In this document: piece after piece, positions 1 to 11,473 of the stretch | How positions within the stretch are numbered: position 1 is the first letter of the stretch | Layout: the number at the start of each line of letters is the position of its first letter | Source: Lepidonotus clava | Lineage: Eukaryota > Annelida > Polychaeta > Phyllodocida > Polynoidae | DNA: 64,000 bases | Direction: 5' to 3' | NCBI GenBank assembly: GCA_936440205.1 | Contig: OW387146.1 | Location: 24,118,458-24,182,457, forward strand | Notes under the pieces: model-generated | Seen by the model: only the letters and a program-made list of their open reading frames with translations | Told to the model about the DNA's origin: nothing | Database searches by the model: none | Position numbers and translations under genes: made by a program

Positions 1-3000
1 TCTTCTCTTAACACATGTACATATGAGGGGTTTCTTTTCAGTTTGAGTCAAATCAGGCTTCTTTTCAATTTGAGTTGAATCAGGGCTTGGTAGATGTGAA
101 TTGTTGTCAATACTCCTCTTCTTTGGGTGGCCAGAGCCATGAGAAGCCTTTTCTTTGTGAATATGATTGTGTTTCTCAGGATTTTCAGGATCAGAGATGG
201 ACATTTTACCAACAGAACAGGTGTGTTCTTTATCACCTGTTGGAGCCTGATTGTGGCTTTCCAGATTGGACTTGTCTATGAGTTGCTCCTTACCCAAAGG
301 ATTTGTGGCAACACTTTTCTCAGGAGAGGATGAAACATGGTTTGATAAAGATGCATCCATTGGGGTATCAACTCTGGCTGATAAATTATCATGATCATTT
401 ACTCTCTTCTTCTTTCTAGACCTGGGTGGGTAATTCTTGTAAGGCTTTCCAGCTCTAGCACAATCCAAGAAATGCTGCAGTATGTCTTTGCAGGTAAAGA
501 GCTTGCCACACAGTGAACATGGCTTTAACTTGTGAACATTGGCATGAACTCTCAGTTGTGAGACTTCTTGAAACCCTTTGCCACAATCCAAACACCTGTG
601 AGTCTTTCCAGCTGGAGGACCTCTCACCATTGTTGATGTATCACTGACTCTTGATGTATAGCCTGGAAAACAATTTCGAAGTTTAACACAGCATTTGTGA
701 ACATAGCTGTGCTTTTCCAGCTCATCTAAGTCTGTGAATTTCATGTCACACACAGGGCAAACATAGATCTTGCGATTTGAAGAACGTTTATTTCGAGATA
801 GGGTGGGTGGGTGTTCAGTACTTTTGTTTTCTGTTGAGGCATAGCCATCCTTCATGTTTTGGTGATGTTTGGAGGACAAATTCTGAACATTTTCTGAACT
901 AGTAAAACATTCTGCTGCACAAGCAATAAAATGTGCTTGTAGTTTGTGTTTGATGAAGACTTTCTGACACAATGAACAGGATTCATACTTGTGAATATTT
1001 GCATGTATTCTCAACCGTAACAAATTGTCAAAGGTTTCACCACAAACTAAACAATTTGGAGTTTTAGCTTTGCTACTTGTTGTTTCCTTATCCCGCGTTT
1101 TGTCCACCTCTGTCTCATCAGATTTTTCATTTTTTATTTCAACACTTAATTTGTCTTGCGTTAACGGAGGCAACTCATTATCACATTCTTTTTCTTTTGA
1201 TCCAACACATTCTCTTTCCTGGGTTAGTGAAGGCAACTCATCTTCCTTATCCTGGCCAATTTTATCAGATTCGTCTTCCTTCGATGCAACACATTCTTTG
1301 TCCTGGGTTAGGGAAGGTGTCTCACCCTCTTTAGCCTGATCAATTTTATCAGATTTTTCTTCTTCCAATCCAACACATTCTTTGTCCTGAGTTAGTGAAG
1401 GTGTCCCACCCTCTTTATCCTGATCAATTTTGTCAGATTTTTCTTCTTTCAGTCCAACGAATTCTTTGTCCTTAGTTAGTAGAGGCAACTCATCCTCCTC
1501 ATCCTGATCAATTTTGTCCAATTTTTCTTCTTCCAATCCAACACATTCTTTGTCCTGGGTTAGTGAAGGTGTCCCAGCCTCTTTATCCTGATCAATGTTG
1601 TCAGATTTTTCTTCTTTCAATCCAACACATTCTTTGTTCTGAGTGAGTGAAGGTGACTCATCCTTCTCGTCCTGATCGGTTTTGCCAGATTTTTCTTCTT
1701 CCAATCCAACACATTCTTTATCCTGGGTTAGTGAAGGCAACTCATCCTCCTCATTCTGATCAATTTTGTCAGATTTTTCTATTTCCGATCCAACACATTC
1801 TTTGTTCTGGGTTAGTGAAGGTGTCCCACCCTCTTTATTCTGATTAATTTTGTTCGAGTTTTCTTCTTTCAATCCAACACATTCTTTGTCCTGGGTTAGT
1901 GAAGGGGACGCAACCTCCTTGTCCTGATCAATTGTGTCAGATTTTTCTTCTTCCAATCCAACACATTCTTTGTCCTGGGTTAGTGAAGGCAACTCATCCT
2001 CCTCATTCTGATCAATTTTGTCAGATTTTTCTATTTCTGATCCAACACATTCTTTGCCCTGGGTTATTGAAGGTGTCCCACCCTCTTTATCCTGAGCAAT
2101 TTTGTCAGATTTTTCTTCTTTCGATCCAACACATTCTTTGTCCTGGGTTAGTGGAAGTGACTCATTCTCCTCGTCCTGATCAGTTTTGCCAGATTTATCT
2201 TCCGTTGATCCAACACATTCTTTGTCCTGGGTTAGAGAAGGGGACTCATCCTTCTTGCCCTGATCAGTTATGTCAGATTTATCTTCCGTTGATCCAGCAC
2301 ATTCCTTGTCCCGTCCCAGTGAAGGCAACTCCTCCTCCTTATCCTGATCAATTTTGACAGATTTATCTTCTTGAGAACCAACACATTCCTTCTCTTTTTG
2401 CAGTGAAAGACAATTCTCAAGTCGGACATAACACTTGTGAACATAACTATGCTCCTTCAGGAGATCTTGTTTTGAGAATTTCATTTCACACACAGAACAT
2501 TTGTAAATATCATCCTTGGAAGTTGTTGTAGGCTTCTGGTGATTTCTTGTTATTATGGTTGTGCGCACTTTTTTCCCTTGGCAAATGGGGGAATGTTGCT
2601 GTAATTTCTCGAGTGTAAAGGCCATGCCACACAAGTTGCAGGTTTTATAGATATGATCATACATATGAAGCCTAAGCGCTTTTGCATCAGTGAATGTATC
2701 GCCACATTTAGAACATACACGAGTTCTGTTTGATGATTTTGTGCTTTTTTTCACATTTGGTGTCTCAACTGGTTTGGATTGTTCATTTATGATTTGTTCT
2801 TTAGCATGTTGAGAAGAGTTACTCGTATTTTCCAAGGGTTTATGACTTTTGGAGAGTCTTTTCCTTGCTTCTGTACATGCTATAATATGTGAACCCATTT
2901 TCTTTTCACTCACATGGTCACCACATAAACTGCATTTGTTAAGAGTTTCTTTTGCATGACCTTGCATATGACTTTGGAAAGCTATCCTAAATTTGAACTG

Positions 3001-4395
3001 TACTTTACAAATAGTGCATTGGAATGAACCCGGGGCCTTCCAGTTGTCAGACTGTTCTTTCTGACTTTTTGATCCTTCATCCACGTCCTTCTTCTTTTCA
3101 AGTTTTGCTCTACAGACATGTCTGTTCAGTTGGACTAAAGTACCGAATTCTGCAACACACACTGGACATTTGTGTGGTTTGTGAGTAAAGGCATGCTTCA
3201 TAATGCGAACTCTGGAATCGAACATCTTATCACAATAAGGGCATTTGTAGGACCCCTTCTCTGGATGAGTATAGCTATGAACTTTCAGCTTGATGGCACA
3301 AGCAAAACTTTCGCAGCAAATTGGACACCTCTTGGCATCAGTGTGATCCTCCAGAAGATCTGTTGTGGGGAATCCATGACCACACACAGAACATGTATAA
3401 GGAAGATCTTCTCTGCATGATTCCATATGCAGATTAAAATCAGATATGTCAGTGAATCTTTCAAAACATGTAGGACATATGTGTGTGCTGTTGGCAGCAT
3501 GAAAATAACTTTGAACTTCTGGTGTTTTTGCATGACCTGTTTCTGTATTTTCCTGGGGATGCTTATCTTTGGTTGCATCTTCATCATTCTCTTGATCTGA
3601 TAACTGATTACTTTCCTCACTCTTTTCAGAAATTGAATCACAACTGTCATCTTCACTGATGCAAATGTGGTCTTTCAGGAGGCCTACTTCAGAAAACAGG
3701 TGGTCACATATAGGACAAACAAATGATTCTTCCTCTGTATGAAAAGAAATGTGATGTTTAAGCAGCTGCACATCTTTAAATTCCTCCTGACAAACTGAAC
3801 AAGTGTAGGACTTTTGCGTTTTATGAGCTCTTTTGTGTTTATCCAGAAATCTACTTTGGAGTTCTTCACCACACCAAGCACAATTTACAAGAGTTTGCAG
3901 AAATGGTTTCCAATGTTCATGTTCATGTTTCTTTAAGGCTTTCACGTCGGAAAACAAAGCATAACACTGTGAACATTGAAGTGTTGCACTTTTGTGATTA
4001 TCTATGTGTTCTGTAAGTTGCTCCTCTGTGGCAAAACCATCCCCACACTTGGAACACTTAAAGGGTTTTTCGCCTGTGTGAACATGGGAGTGAGTCTCCA
4101 ACTGATGCTCCCGATCGAACCCCTTACCGCAAACGGTGCATTCACATGGCCAACATGATGAGTGTTTCTTCATTAGCTGTAGTGAAGTGAACCTTTCTCC
4201 ACAAACTCCACATCTGAATGGACCTTTTGAGTGTGTTTTTGCATGAGTTTTCAGCTCTGACTCGTGATGAAATGTTTTGTCGCATGATTTACACTTATAG
4301 CGACAATTATCAACTCTGTGAAAATAACTGTTATGTTTCTCTAACATCCATTCGCTGCTGAAGGATCTAACGCACAATTTGCATGTATGAGACAT
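1..4395 (-). CDS. Multi-C2H2 zinc-finger protein, C-terminal end beyond window
   Basis: The minus strand is open from an ATG at 4395 to the window edge, about 1,465 codons in one uninterrupted exon, with no stop in this frame where I checked it. I count about 24 C2H2 or C2HC fingers: roughly 19 in the first 600 residues, then an acidic repeat block, then about 5 more. One pair is joined by a classic HTGEKPFK linker; most others have irregular linkers, and some end in Cys instead of the second His. A further finger-like segment near 160-225 lacks the second Cys. Fingers of this kind bind DNA or RNA in the nucleus, but the target is unknown. No KRAB, BTB, SET or ZAD domain is visible. The start follows a good splice acceptor (4514-4516), so a non-coding 5' exon is likely. 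I cannot assign an orthologue. Confidence 0.9.
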   Translation of the reverse strand, partial: MSHTCKLCVRSFSSEWMLEKHNSYFHRVDNCRYKCKSCDKTFHHESELKTHAKTHSKGPFRCGVCGERFTSLQLMKKHSSCWPCECTVCGKGFDREHQLETHSHVHTGEKPFKCSKCGDGFATEEQLTEHIDNHKSATLQCSQCYALFSDVKALKKHEHEHWKPFLQTLVNCAWCGEELQSRFLDKHKRAHKTQKSYTCSVCQEEFKDVQLLKHHISFHTEEESFVCPICDHLFSEVGLLKDHICISEDDSCDSISEKSEESNQLSDQENDEDATKDKHPQENTETGHAKTPEVQSYFHAANSTHICPTCFERFTDISDFNLHMESCREDLPYTCSVCGHGFPTTDLLEDHTDAKRCPICCESFACAIKLKVHSYTHPEKGSYKCPYCDKMFDSRVRIMKHAFTHKPHKCPVCVAEFGTLVQLNRHVCRAKLEKKKDVDEGSKSQKEQSDNWKAPGSFQCTICKVQFKFRIAFQSHMQGHAKETLNKCSLCGDHVSEKKMGSHIIACTEARKRLSKSHKPLENTSNSSQHAKEQIINEQSKPVETPNVKKSTKSSNRTRVCSKCGDTFTDAKALRLHMYDHIYKTCNLCGMAFTLEKLQQHSPICQGKKVRTTIITRNHQKPTTTSKDDIYKCSVCEMKFSKQDLLKEHSYVHKCYVRLENCLSLQKEKECVGSQEDKSVKIDQDKEEELPSLGRDKECAGSTEDKSDITDQGKKDESPSLTQDKECVGSTEDKSGKTDQDEENESLPLTQDKECVGSKEEKSDKIAQDKEGGTPSITQGKECVGSEIEKSDKIDQNEEDELPSLTQDKECVGLEEEKSDTIDQDKEVASPSLTQDKECVGLKEENSNKINQNKEGGTPSLTQNKECVGSEIEKSDKIDQNEEDELPSLTQDKECVGLEEEKSGKTDQDEKDESPSLTQNKECVGLKEEKSDNIDQDKEAGTPSLTQDKECVGLEEEKLDKIDQDEEDELPLLTKDKEFVGLKEEKSDKIDQDKEGGTPSLTQDKECVGLEEEKSDKIDQAKEGETPSLTQDKECVASKEDESDKIGQDKEDELPSLTQERECVGSKEKECDNELPPLTQDKLSVEIKNEKSDETEVDKTRDKETTSSKAKTPNCLVCGETFDNLLRLRIHANIHKYESCSLCQKVFIKHKLQAHFIACAAECFTSSENVQNLSSKHHQNMKDGYASTENKSTEHPPTLSRNKRSSNRKIYVCPVCDMKFTDLDELEKHSYVHKCCVKLRNCFPGYTSRVSDTSTMVRGPPAGKTHRCLDCGKGFQEVSQLRVHANVHKLKPCSLCGKLFTCKDILQHFLDCARAGKPYKNYPPRSRKKKRVNDHDNLSARVDTPMDASLSNHVSSSPEKSVATNPLGKEQLIDKSNLESHNQAPTGDKEHTCSVGKMSISDPENPEKHNHIHKEKASHGSGHPKKRSIDNNSHLPSPDSTQIEKKPDLTQTEKKPLICTCVKRR
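1150..2397 (-). repeat. 84-bp tandem repeat coding a 28-residue acidic unit, about 15 copies
   Basis: Inside the zinc-finger frame the same 84-bp unit recurs about 15 times. It encodes variants of KECVGLEEEKSDKIDQ followed by DKEDELPSLTQ. Because 84 is a multiple of three, unit gain or loss keeps the frame. The encoded segment is Lys/Glu/Asp-rich, probably disordered or weakly helical, with one Cys per unit. The last unit in gene order is shortened. Higher-order similarity (alternating GGTPSLTQ and DELPSLTQ units) suggests duplication of two- or three-unit blocks. Confidence 0.92.
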
Positions 4396-4499
4396 CTTCA
4401 CTGGCTTGTATTTTTTTTAAGATGTATTTCTTCCTGAGAGGACAACACAAGGTTGTTCAGCATCACTGATTCACCTTCCAGTTTGTTACACGTTGTGTT

Positions 4500-4611
4500 A
4501 AGGTGTAGATCATCTGAAAAAAAGAAAATTAATATATGTAGAAATGGACTAAAACAAGGTGTAGATCATCTGAGAAAAAGAAAATTAATTTTTGTAGAAA
4601 TGGACTCGAAC
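4500..4611 (-). repeat. 56-bp tandem duplication carrying two splice acceptors upstream of the zinc-finger start
   Basis: Two near-identical copies (4500-4555 and 4556-4611) lie just upstream of the zinc-finger ATG. Read on the minus strand, each holds a pyrimidine tract ending in CAG followed by ATGATCTACACC. Either could be the 3' splice site of a 5' UTR intron. The ATG in the near copy opens a 16-codon frame that stops before the main start, so it would be an upstream ORF. Confidence 0.6.
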
Positions 4612-5784
4612 ATTAAGTGTTAGAAATATTACTGTACAGTGTATATGGACGTTAATCCATTTGTTTTATCAAAATGGTCCTTAGGATAGGATAATCAAAT
4701 GGGCGAGACAACTTTAGAATTTGATATAACTAAGTATAAAATTTGGTGTGAAACATATCATTACATTAAGGTATTACTAAACGAAGGAGTTCGCATCTTA
4801 AGTTATGGTAACATGAAATAGAAATGAGTCATTTGCAGTGATAATGTTAGAGATACTCAGCATGCGACAATGGCGCACTCCCTATCAAATTTACTTAGAC
4901 ATATTTATATTGCAATATACCATTTTTGGTACATTTCAATTAAATCAAAATTCCCAATGTTCCATGAGCGCATTGACCTCAAAATTAATGTGCCATTTAA
5001 AATTTCAATGCGCTCAGGGCGCATGGCGTGGAGCTAGCATTTTCACTACCTTTGAATACAAAGTTCAACTGTGAAGAGACTTCAGATATATTTTACCATA
5101 CCTTATTGACGTCCACTTATGTACTGATATATTCCACGCCGTACAAACACATATGAATGTGAAAGTCCCAGTGAGCGCCTAAAACATAAATATATCTCCC
5201 ATTATATAATGGACATATTCATAGTTGAATACATAGGACTCGGGGGGAACTTTGGGGAAAAACAGGCGAGTTCCAGTTAATCTGATTTGCTCACCCTCAT
5301 TCTCACCGTAAAAGACTTTTTTTCGAAAAAGAATAAATAAATCGGATTTGAATAATTTATCAACCAAGGGGTTATATTGTTTCATTAAAAAAATTAATGA
5401 CTTGCGCACACTTTCTTTCTACCCAGGAGAAAACGGGAATTAAAAACAATCCCTCAAAAGGTCCCCCCTCCCCAAAAGAAAAAAAAAAGGAAATGAACAC
5501 TTTTAGATAAAATATCAAAAATGGAAAAAAATCCACATCGCCATGCTTATCTTATACTTTATAAACCGGTGTACCTGAGGCCAGCCTTAAAAAAAGTTTG
5601 TTTCCTCTCCACCGCCCGACCAACTTTTTAAGGGCGACTGAACATGTTGTTTTCAGTTCTTGGGAATGGTTTTTTTTCCCTCCATGATATTTAGTTCATA
5701 ACTGCTCACATTTAAATGATACCAACATAGCCTGTTTTGAAGCTCAATACAGCCCGCACCCCACCCCCCACCCCGGATCAGGGA
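4612..5784. other. Intergenic, no gene seen
   Basis: AT-rich single-copy-looking DNA with only short chance reading frames. An upstream exon and promoter of the zinc-finger gene may lie here, but no clear core promoter is visible. A cytosine-rich run lies at about 5756-5775. Confidence 0.5.
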
Positions 5785-6150
5785 TCGCCCTACCACGGAT
5801 AGCCAATTTACTATTTTGTACCTCCAGGTTAGCCTAGATCAAGGTGCATTGTGGGTAATATGTCAAAAAGTCACAAGGCTTTACTATAGGAATTTTCATT
5901 AATCATGCCATTAGACTGTATTTGTATTTAAACAAGATGGAAAATTAACACTCATTATTTTTCATGTTGTGTCCATGTACATATCTTATATTTTCTAAGT
6001 TGGTTTGAAAATATTTTCATCACAGATGGATACAGAGCAAATATTTCTATATTTCCCATAGCTTTTCTGGTGGATTTGTCGACAAAATTAGTGCAAATTA
6101 GCCTGCAGGTTCATAAAATACTGTAAATCAGCTATCCGTGGTAGGGAAAA
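5785..6150 (-). mobile_element. MITE, family A, copy 1
   Basis: The ends are inverted repeats: CCCTACCACGGATAGC at 5788 and its reverse complement ending at 6146. The element is related along its length to 17253-17605, which lies in the opposite orientation. Shared internal stretches include the region around ATTCTGGGTAATATGTC-like text near 5850 and the CCTGCAGGCTAATTT-like subterminal sequence. No coding capacity; a non-autonomous DNA transposon. The superfamily is not clear and no target duplication is convincing. Confidence 0.65.
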
Positions 6151-8100
6151 TTGTCTCAAATTTCAGTGAATTTCCTTACAGAACCATTCAATAATGACGT
6201 ACACAGTATCACATGTTTTCTTGACTCTCATCCCCCTTTAATCTCAAATACTCATTAGAAATATACTCTTGATCCCCCCTCCCCCTCTCGTGCATACTTA
6301 TTAATATACTTTCCCTGTCTCTTTCAGTTAGTGGGCATTTCCCAAGAGCACCAGCGTTTGGCGCCTCACTAACTAATTTGTCGACCACTGCTATCCCCTT
6401 GTCACACTGCCCCTTTGAAACTATATACCCTATTGATTATTGACCCCCTCCCTACACATAATTGGCCCCGCCTTAAAATTAAAGATCATTGGTCCCCTCC
6501 CTATGGAATAAGCACATCCCACATTGGCGATGATTGGGTATATGATAAAGTAGGTATTACATAAAAATTGAAAAATGCTCAAAAAATATTAAGGAACATA
6601 GACTATTATCAGACATATTTGGTGTCTAGTTTAACATGCTTTTTGAATTTTATCTTTATCTGCATTGGTTCAAGAGTTACAGCCAGTTATACATGGTACT
6701 CTGGTTTTGCCCTGTCAAAATTACATGTGAATTTAGGGGGCTCGCTGTGCAGCTCGGGGGCAAATTACAAACCAAAACGGTGTGTCATTTTGAAGGGAAA
6801 ATAATGTAGATAAATATTCTTGCAGGTTCATCAAATATTTTCTTGATCTAATATCTTCATTTTACAAGTGAAAAACTCGGTCAAATCTTTTACCTCAAAA
6901 ACAGGGGACACTTTTTCATGGATAAACTGGTGGAATGTAATCTACCTAGACTGTCTTCAAGGAACAAGTATAGACCCCGTGCCAGTCGCGCATCCACCCC
7001 TATGTTACACGCGGAATTGACGGCGAATTTCGAAGTTCCGGTCTGTAGGCCAAATGCTTAAGAATTAGTTTTTGCCCCCCTGTATCTCTTCTAGTTACTT
7101 GCCAGAGAAAATATTGACATTTCTGGATAGCTCTTGACCTGATCTATAAAATACCAGCAAATCATAGTTAAGTTTTGAGAACTAGCTGAGAGAACTGATG
7201 TTTTCTTTCACCTCCAATGCTGTAGCATAGGGCGGATGTCAGGAATCGGCCCGCAGCAAAAGGGAACTGGCATAGGGTCTATGGAGACAATTTTGAAAAT
7301 ATTTCATTGTAAACCTAAATGTTGGTGTAAACTGGGATGGGCTTATTAAGAGGGGGGGGGGGGCGCCTGAAGCTGAGCTTTTTGGATCCGCCCCTATATC
7401 AGCTGTAACGTTATGTGAGTGACAGGTGCCCGTTAGATCCAGGCACCACTGGCCACCAGGCTTGTCCCTGGACATTTGCAACGTGCATGTTTCTTTGGTC
7501 GAATTTAACGCTGAAACTACAACAACAAACGACCACATACTTCACAGAGATAATACTCACCTTATATTACCGGCAAATGTTCTCGTAGGTGATACAGAGC
7601 CAGATTAAGCGTGTTTTGGAGGATACTTCTGAGCGATGAAACTTTTTAAATGCAGGGTGCCGCCATTTTGCTTATTTACTTTACGCTGGTTCCGAACATG
7701 GCATATATGTTTCCATAATGAGGTGCCGCATACCAGCGGAGTTATAGTTATTGAATTTGTCGTCAGATGGCGACGTTGATTTTTCATTGGTGTTGCAGAC
7801 ACTTCAAAGAGGGCGCCATGATACTCATACCTTCTCCCGCCCTAATGACATTCAATCAGTTTATTGCGCTCCCGCTAAGGTCAGAATGACTTTAGGCTTG
7901 TGTGCCACATTACACGGGCTAATTAAGTAATTTGAAAAAAGAAAGTACCGGTAGACTCTAACAAAATTATGAAAATTACAGTTTCCTTTGCATCTGTAGT
8001 CTTCTAGACATGTCCATATCAGAGTCGTATGTTATAAAGGCCTAGGCTAAACATAAAAGATCATTATAACGTTTTTTTCTTTTAGTTTCCAAATTCATAT
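6151..8100. other. Intergenic, repeat fragments only
   Basis: No gene-like frame. A G-rich stretch near 7340-7400 followed by TTTTTGGATCCGCCCCT resembles one end of the GGATCC-bearing MITE fragments seen again at 8113 and 11474. The rest is AT-rich with short chance frames. Confidence 0.45.
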
Positions 8101-8112
8101 TTTTCATGTCTG

Positions 8113-8340
8113 CAGGAGCGGATCCAGAGGGGGATATAGGGGGTCACGCACCCCCCCCCCCTCCTTTTGGTGGACCCCTAAACTACAAATAGAGGGGGAA
8201 ATGGATCTTTTTTTCCATTGTAAAAAAGAAAAAAGAAAAGAAAAGAAAAAACACATTTAGTCTATAATAGTGCCTGACAAAGTATTGGACGTTCCACTTT
8301 TTACTGCTCGCCCCCCCCCCCCCCCCTCCCTGATTTTGAT
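8113..8340. mobile_element. Probable MITE fragment with GGATCC end and poly-C tracts
   Basis: GGAGCGGATCCAGAGGGGG opens a segment with two long cytosine runs (about 8149-8161 and 8312-8326). The same kind of end appears at 11474 (CAGGGGTGGATCCACAGGG) and, inverted, near 18970-19030. This pattern is typical of small hAT-like elements in marine invertebrates. The exact ends are not resolved. Confidence 0.4.
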
Positions 8341-9143
8341 TAGTAACTTATTGAATATCTAAACAACTTCCACTTCATCGGACGTGATCATACCTCAGTA
8401 GAACTTGTTTAATGGGCCAACTGAGACAAACGGTTAACGTTGTGAATAGAGTACTGGCCTGGACATAATAGATAAAATTTAGTACCCCATCCTGCCCTAA
8501 TGCATAAGAAGACTCTAGTAAATGGGGAATCTAGATCTAGTCTTTAATAAGAAGGATTTTTTTTCTATGTAGAAACATTCAAACGAATTTAAATTTCAAG
8601 ATTTACCTGGTTATCCAAATGAAAAATAAATCACGTCTTGTGATTTTATTACACAAATCAAAGTCATTATTCAGATTTGCACGAGTTTTACCAATAAAGG
8701 AGTTGTGCTTAGACTATGTTTTGGGGCGTTTATATGATTGCAGGGATTCAGATCGCCCACAAGGACACAGTAAAATCCAGTCTTGCTCCACCGCTATGGG
8801 AAAAGATTTTACAAATGTATCCCAAAAGAACAGCGTTTTCAACTGTTTATACATGCGTTCAGACAATTTTTTATTCATAGAATAAACACAAATAAAAACA
8901 CGTATCAACTCATTACTAGTCGTTTACAGGTGTTCCAGTTGTAAATAAATTCCATTCATTCATGCCATGCTACATAAAACTGTATAATCAATTTCTAATA
9001 AATCATCTTCTGTGACATTTGGCACCTTTTTTTTATGGAAAACAAAATGGTGATTTGATTGAGAATGTTTCTTGAAATGCAAAAGAAGATGGGGGAAACA
9101 CTTTCTGACTGACATGTATGAAGTTTTCTCAACTTCTATTTGA
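8341..9143. other. Probable 3' UTR and downstream flank of the glycosyltransferase gene
   Basis: AT-rich. On the minus strand a poly(A) signal AATAAA occurs near 8868-8876, about 270 bp past the glycosyltransferase stop, and could end its 3' UTR. No other gene is supported. Confidence 0.35.
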
Positions 9144-10201
9144 TCACATATCGTATGAAACTTTCCATGTGTCCGAGTCCCCAGATGACCAGCGTCTGTG
9201 GGTGTATGTTAGCGACTCCGCGATGGGACGCCGACATCTGCGAATGACTACGACAAGAAAGACTACGGTTAGCAGAAAGGCGAGGACCTTGAGTAATGTT
9301 CGGCCATGGTAGTCAAACCAGGTGATAAAAGGCCCATCCCAGTTGTGCCAGGTTCTGGCCTGTTCATGGTTGAAGTACACACTTCCATGGTCATGTGGAC
9401 TGATCAGGTGGATCTCTCTCTTGCAAGGGTACCTCAGGTAGCTGCGATATAGGAAGATCGGTCCTGCGCTGAACATCACAGTCCAGTGGGGCGAAAAGTA
9501 AACCCCACTGGTTTCGACGAGGCGGTGGGTCACAAAATCCAGGAATTGGGTTTTGGGATGTGCAATGAGGATGTTGTTTGTGATTCCGAGCGGGTCGGTC
9601 TCGGCTAAAACCACATCAATTGGCTTGCCTGGTTTTGCCTCCAACATTTTATCGTGGATAACATTCAATTTCACTTTGCACTCAATGTCTATGTCGAGGT
9701 ACACTCCCCCATGGTGGTGTACAATGAACAAGCGGGCGGAGTCAATCCGCTCTATTGTGTATGGGTAGTTCTGGTAAGTCTTCAGGAACCAGGGATAGTG
9801 CTCCCTGATCAACCTCTCAAGGTCCTCATCAGTCCACAACATGTACTCATAATCAGGATTCAGAACCCTACAGCCCTCCTGAAACACCCTATACTTCTGG
9901 GGCACATTCTTATCCTTCCAGGTCTGGTGGATAATTTTGGGCCAGTTCGGTTGCGCCGGCTTCTCCGGCCGGCTCTTGCACTGCTTTTCGGCTACCTTGA
10001 TGAGCTCGACTTCTTTGTGCGGTACTTGCTGGAGACTCAGAATAGACACGGTCACGTACATTATGAGGATGAGGACGATGAAGAAGAAGGTGAGGACCTC
10101 CTGCCGCGTCCACCGGTGGTTGGAGATACGCTGGGCACACGGCAGCCACGGGCAGGAGGGCATTCTCTCTTCGGGGACTTCCTGCCCCGGCTGGTTCTCA
10201 A
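9144..10201 (-). CDS. DXD-motif glycosyltransferase (GT32-like), main coding exon
   Basis: A 339-codon frame (ATG at 10163, stop at 9144) extends upstream in frame to a good splice acceptor at 10202-10203. Residues count from that ATG. Residues 24-42 form a hydrophobic anchor typical of a type II Golgi or ER enzyme. IPKIIHQTWK-like text at 74-84, the RIDSARLFIVHHHGGVYLDIDIE block around 139-161 with DID at 157-159 (metal and nucleotide-sugar binding), and a later AGP/HD region match the glycosyltransferase sugar-binding DXD family (PF04488, related to yeast Och1 and Sur1). A second hydrophobic segment at about 292-308 is followed by a short basic tail. The family moves a sugar from a nucleotide donor to glycan or lipid acceptors; the acceptor here is unknown. 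GC content and codon use stand out from the AT-rich surroundings. The start may lie in the small exon at 16690-16699. Confidence 0.85.
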
Positions 10202-10598
10202 CTGCAAATTAAAACAGAAGAAACTTAATAAGCAGGAGTGGAAATAAGTTGTAATTGTGTTTTAAAATTAGTTATTAAGTAATTCACTTCAGGGTTGCCC
10301 TTGGTTTTCAGTGATATTACAATGAGTATACATTGTAGTACATAAACATTTTTAAGTGCAAATTATAACTATATACATCAAGTTCAATACAATACATTCA
10401 TTTATCTACTTTTTCTCTATTCCCTCCTTCAGGAGATTTTTTTTTTTTAAAAGGGAAAGAAAGGGGCAGGCGTGAGGTTCAAATATATTATGCAGGTTGA
10501 AGTACCAAAACCTAGCACATTCACAAGCAAAATGTGACTGTCAATTAAAGGGATTCTAATTGAGGTGGGCCGGTGAGTTCAGGGAAAAATTAGTACGG
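10202..10598. other. Non-coding DNA upstream of the glycosyltransferase exon
   Basis: AT-rich, no supported gene or repeat. If the small first exon is real, this is the 3' end of its intron. Confidence 0.4.
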
Positions 10599-10822
10599 AC
10601 AGAGCTCAACATTACAGGTTTTAAACTGCTGGCCATCAGGCAGGTCTAAGTTAAATCATTTCCGCCCGACCCTAAAATTCACCTGCCCATCTTAGATAGA
10701 CTATTATATTATATATCAGACATGTTGCCTGCATTCTGGTCAGGTGGATGTCAAATCCGACTTACCCTAACTCAATAATTACCTGCCCCGGTTAGGAGGG
10801 TAATGCTAAAAGTGGAGCCCTG
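10599..10822. mobile_element. MITE with CAGAGCTC / CAGGGCTC inverted ends
   Basis: The left end CAGAGCTCAACATTA matches the reverse complement of the right end, CAGGGCTCCACTTTTAGCATTA, with one small gap. The interior has no coding capacity and contains inverted pieces (CACCTGCCC and GGTCAGGTGGATG). The CAG terminus fits hAT-like elements. Flanks around the ends share GTACG, but no exact 8-bp duplication is visible. Confidence 0.55.
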
Positions 10823-11473
10823 ACGTACGTTAAGGAGGGCGTATACCTCAGACTATGAATGGGGAGATCTAGAAGGATAGACGCTTCCAGTAGTACAAAA
10901 TGATAGTACAAAATGACAGTACAAAATGACAGTGACATGTAATGATGTATATATGTTATTTACATATCTAATTCATACTGCCTATGGGAAACTGTACGTG
11001 CAGCGACAGGGGGAGGTTGTAATCTGTACATTTCAACATTTTTCTTATTTTGTCTGGTATAAATGCCCATTTTCTGATTTTTTGACCGCCATTAATTTCT
11101 ACCAACTTCTACTAACCCCCCTGCCCCCGGCTCCTTGATCAGCGATGCAAGTCCAAGTTAATGAACAAATCTGAAACCCCAGGAGGAAAGTCTGAAATTG
11201 AATTTGAATAACAATTCTATAAAAAGTGATGTGAGAACTTAATCTCGGAAATTATTATTCATTCAAGGTGAGGAAAAATCTGAAATCAGACAAAAATCTG
11301 AAAGCTTACGTCCCTGCTTGATGTGTGGCTCTGCATTGATTTTCTACCTTCAACCGACCCTGCCCTCCTCCATGGGAAGCCTTTGAAGGTGCCAGAAGCC
11401 ATAGTTCAACCAAAGATCTATAATTAGCTATGCTTTATCAGTGTGTCCTTGGTACAACCTTCACTGGAGGATA

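Noticed and set aside
1025-2357. Several plus-strand frames of 60-150 codons
   Set aside because: They are shadows of the 84-bp repeats of the minus-strand zinc-finger gene; the repeats stay open in more than one frame.
3285-3881. Minus-strand frames of 65-123 codons in another register
   Set aside because: They overlap the zinc-finger frame, which shows the C2H2 pattern; these do not.
9654-10247. 197-codon plus-strand frame
   Set aside because: Opposite strand of the glycosyltransferase, no domain; explained by GC-rich codons.
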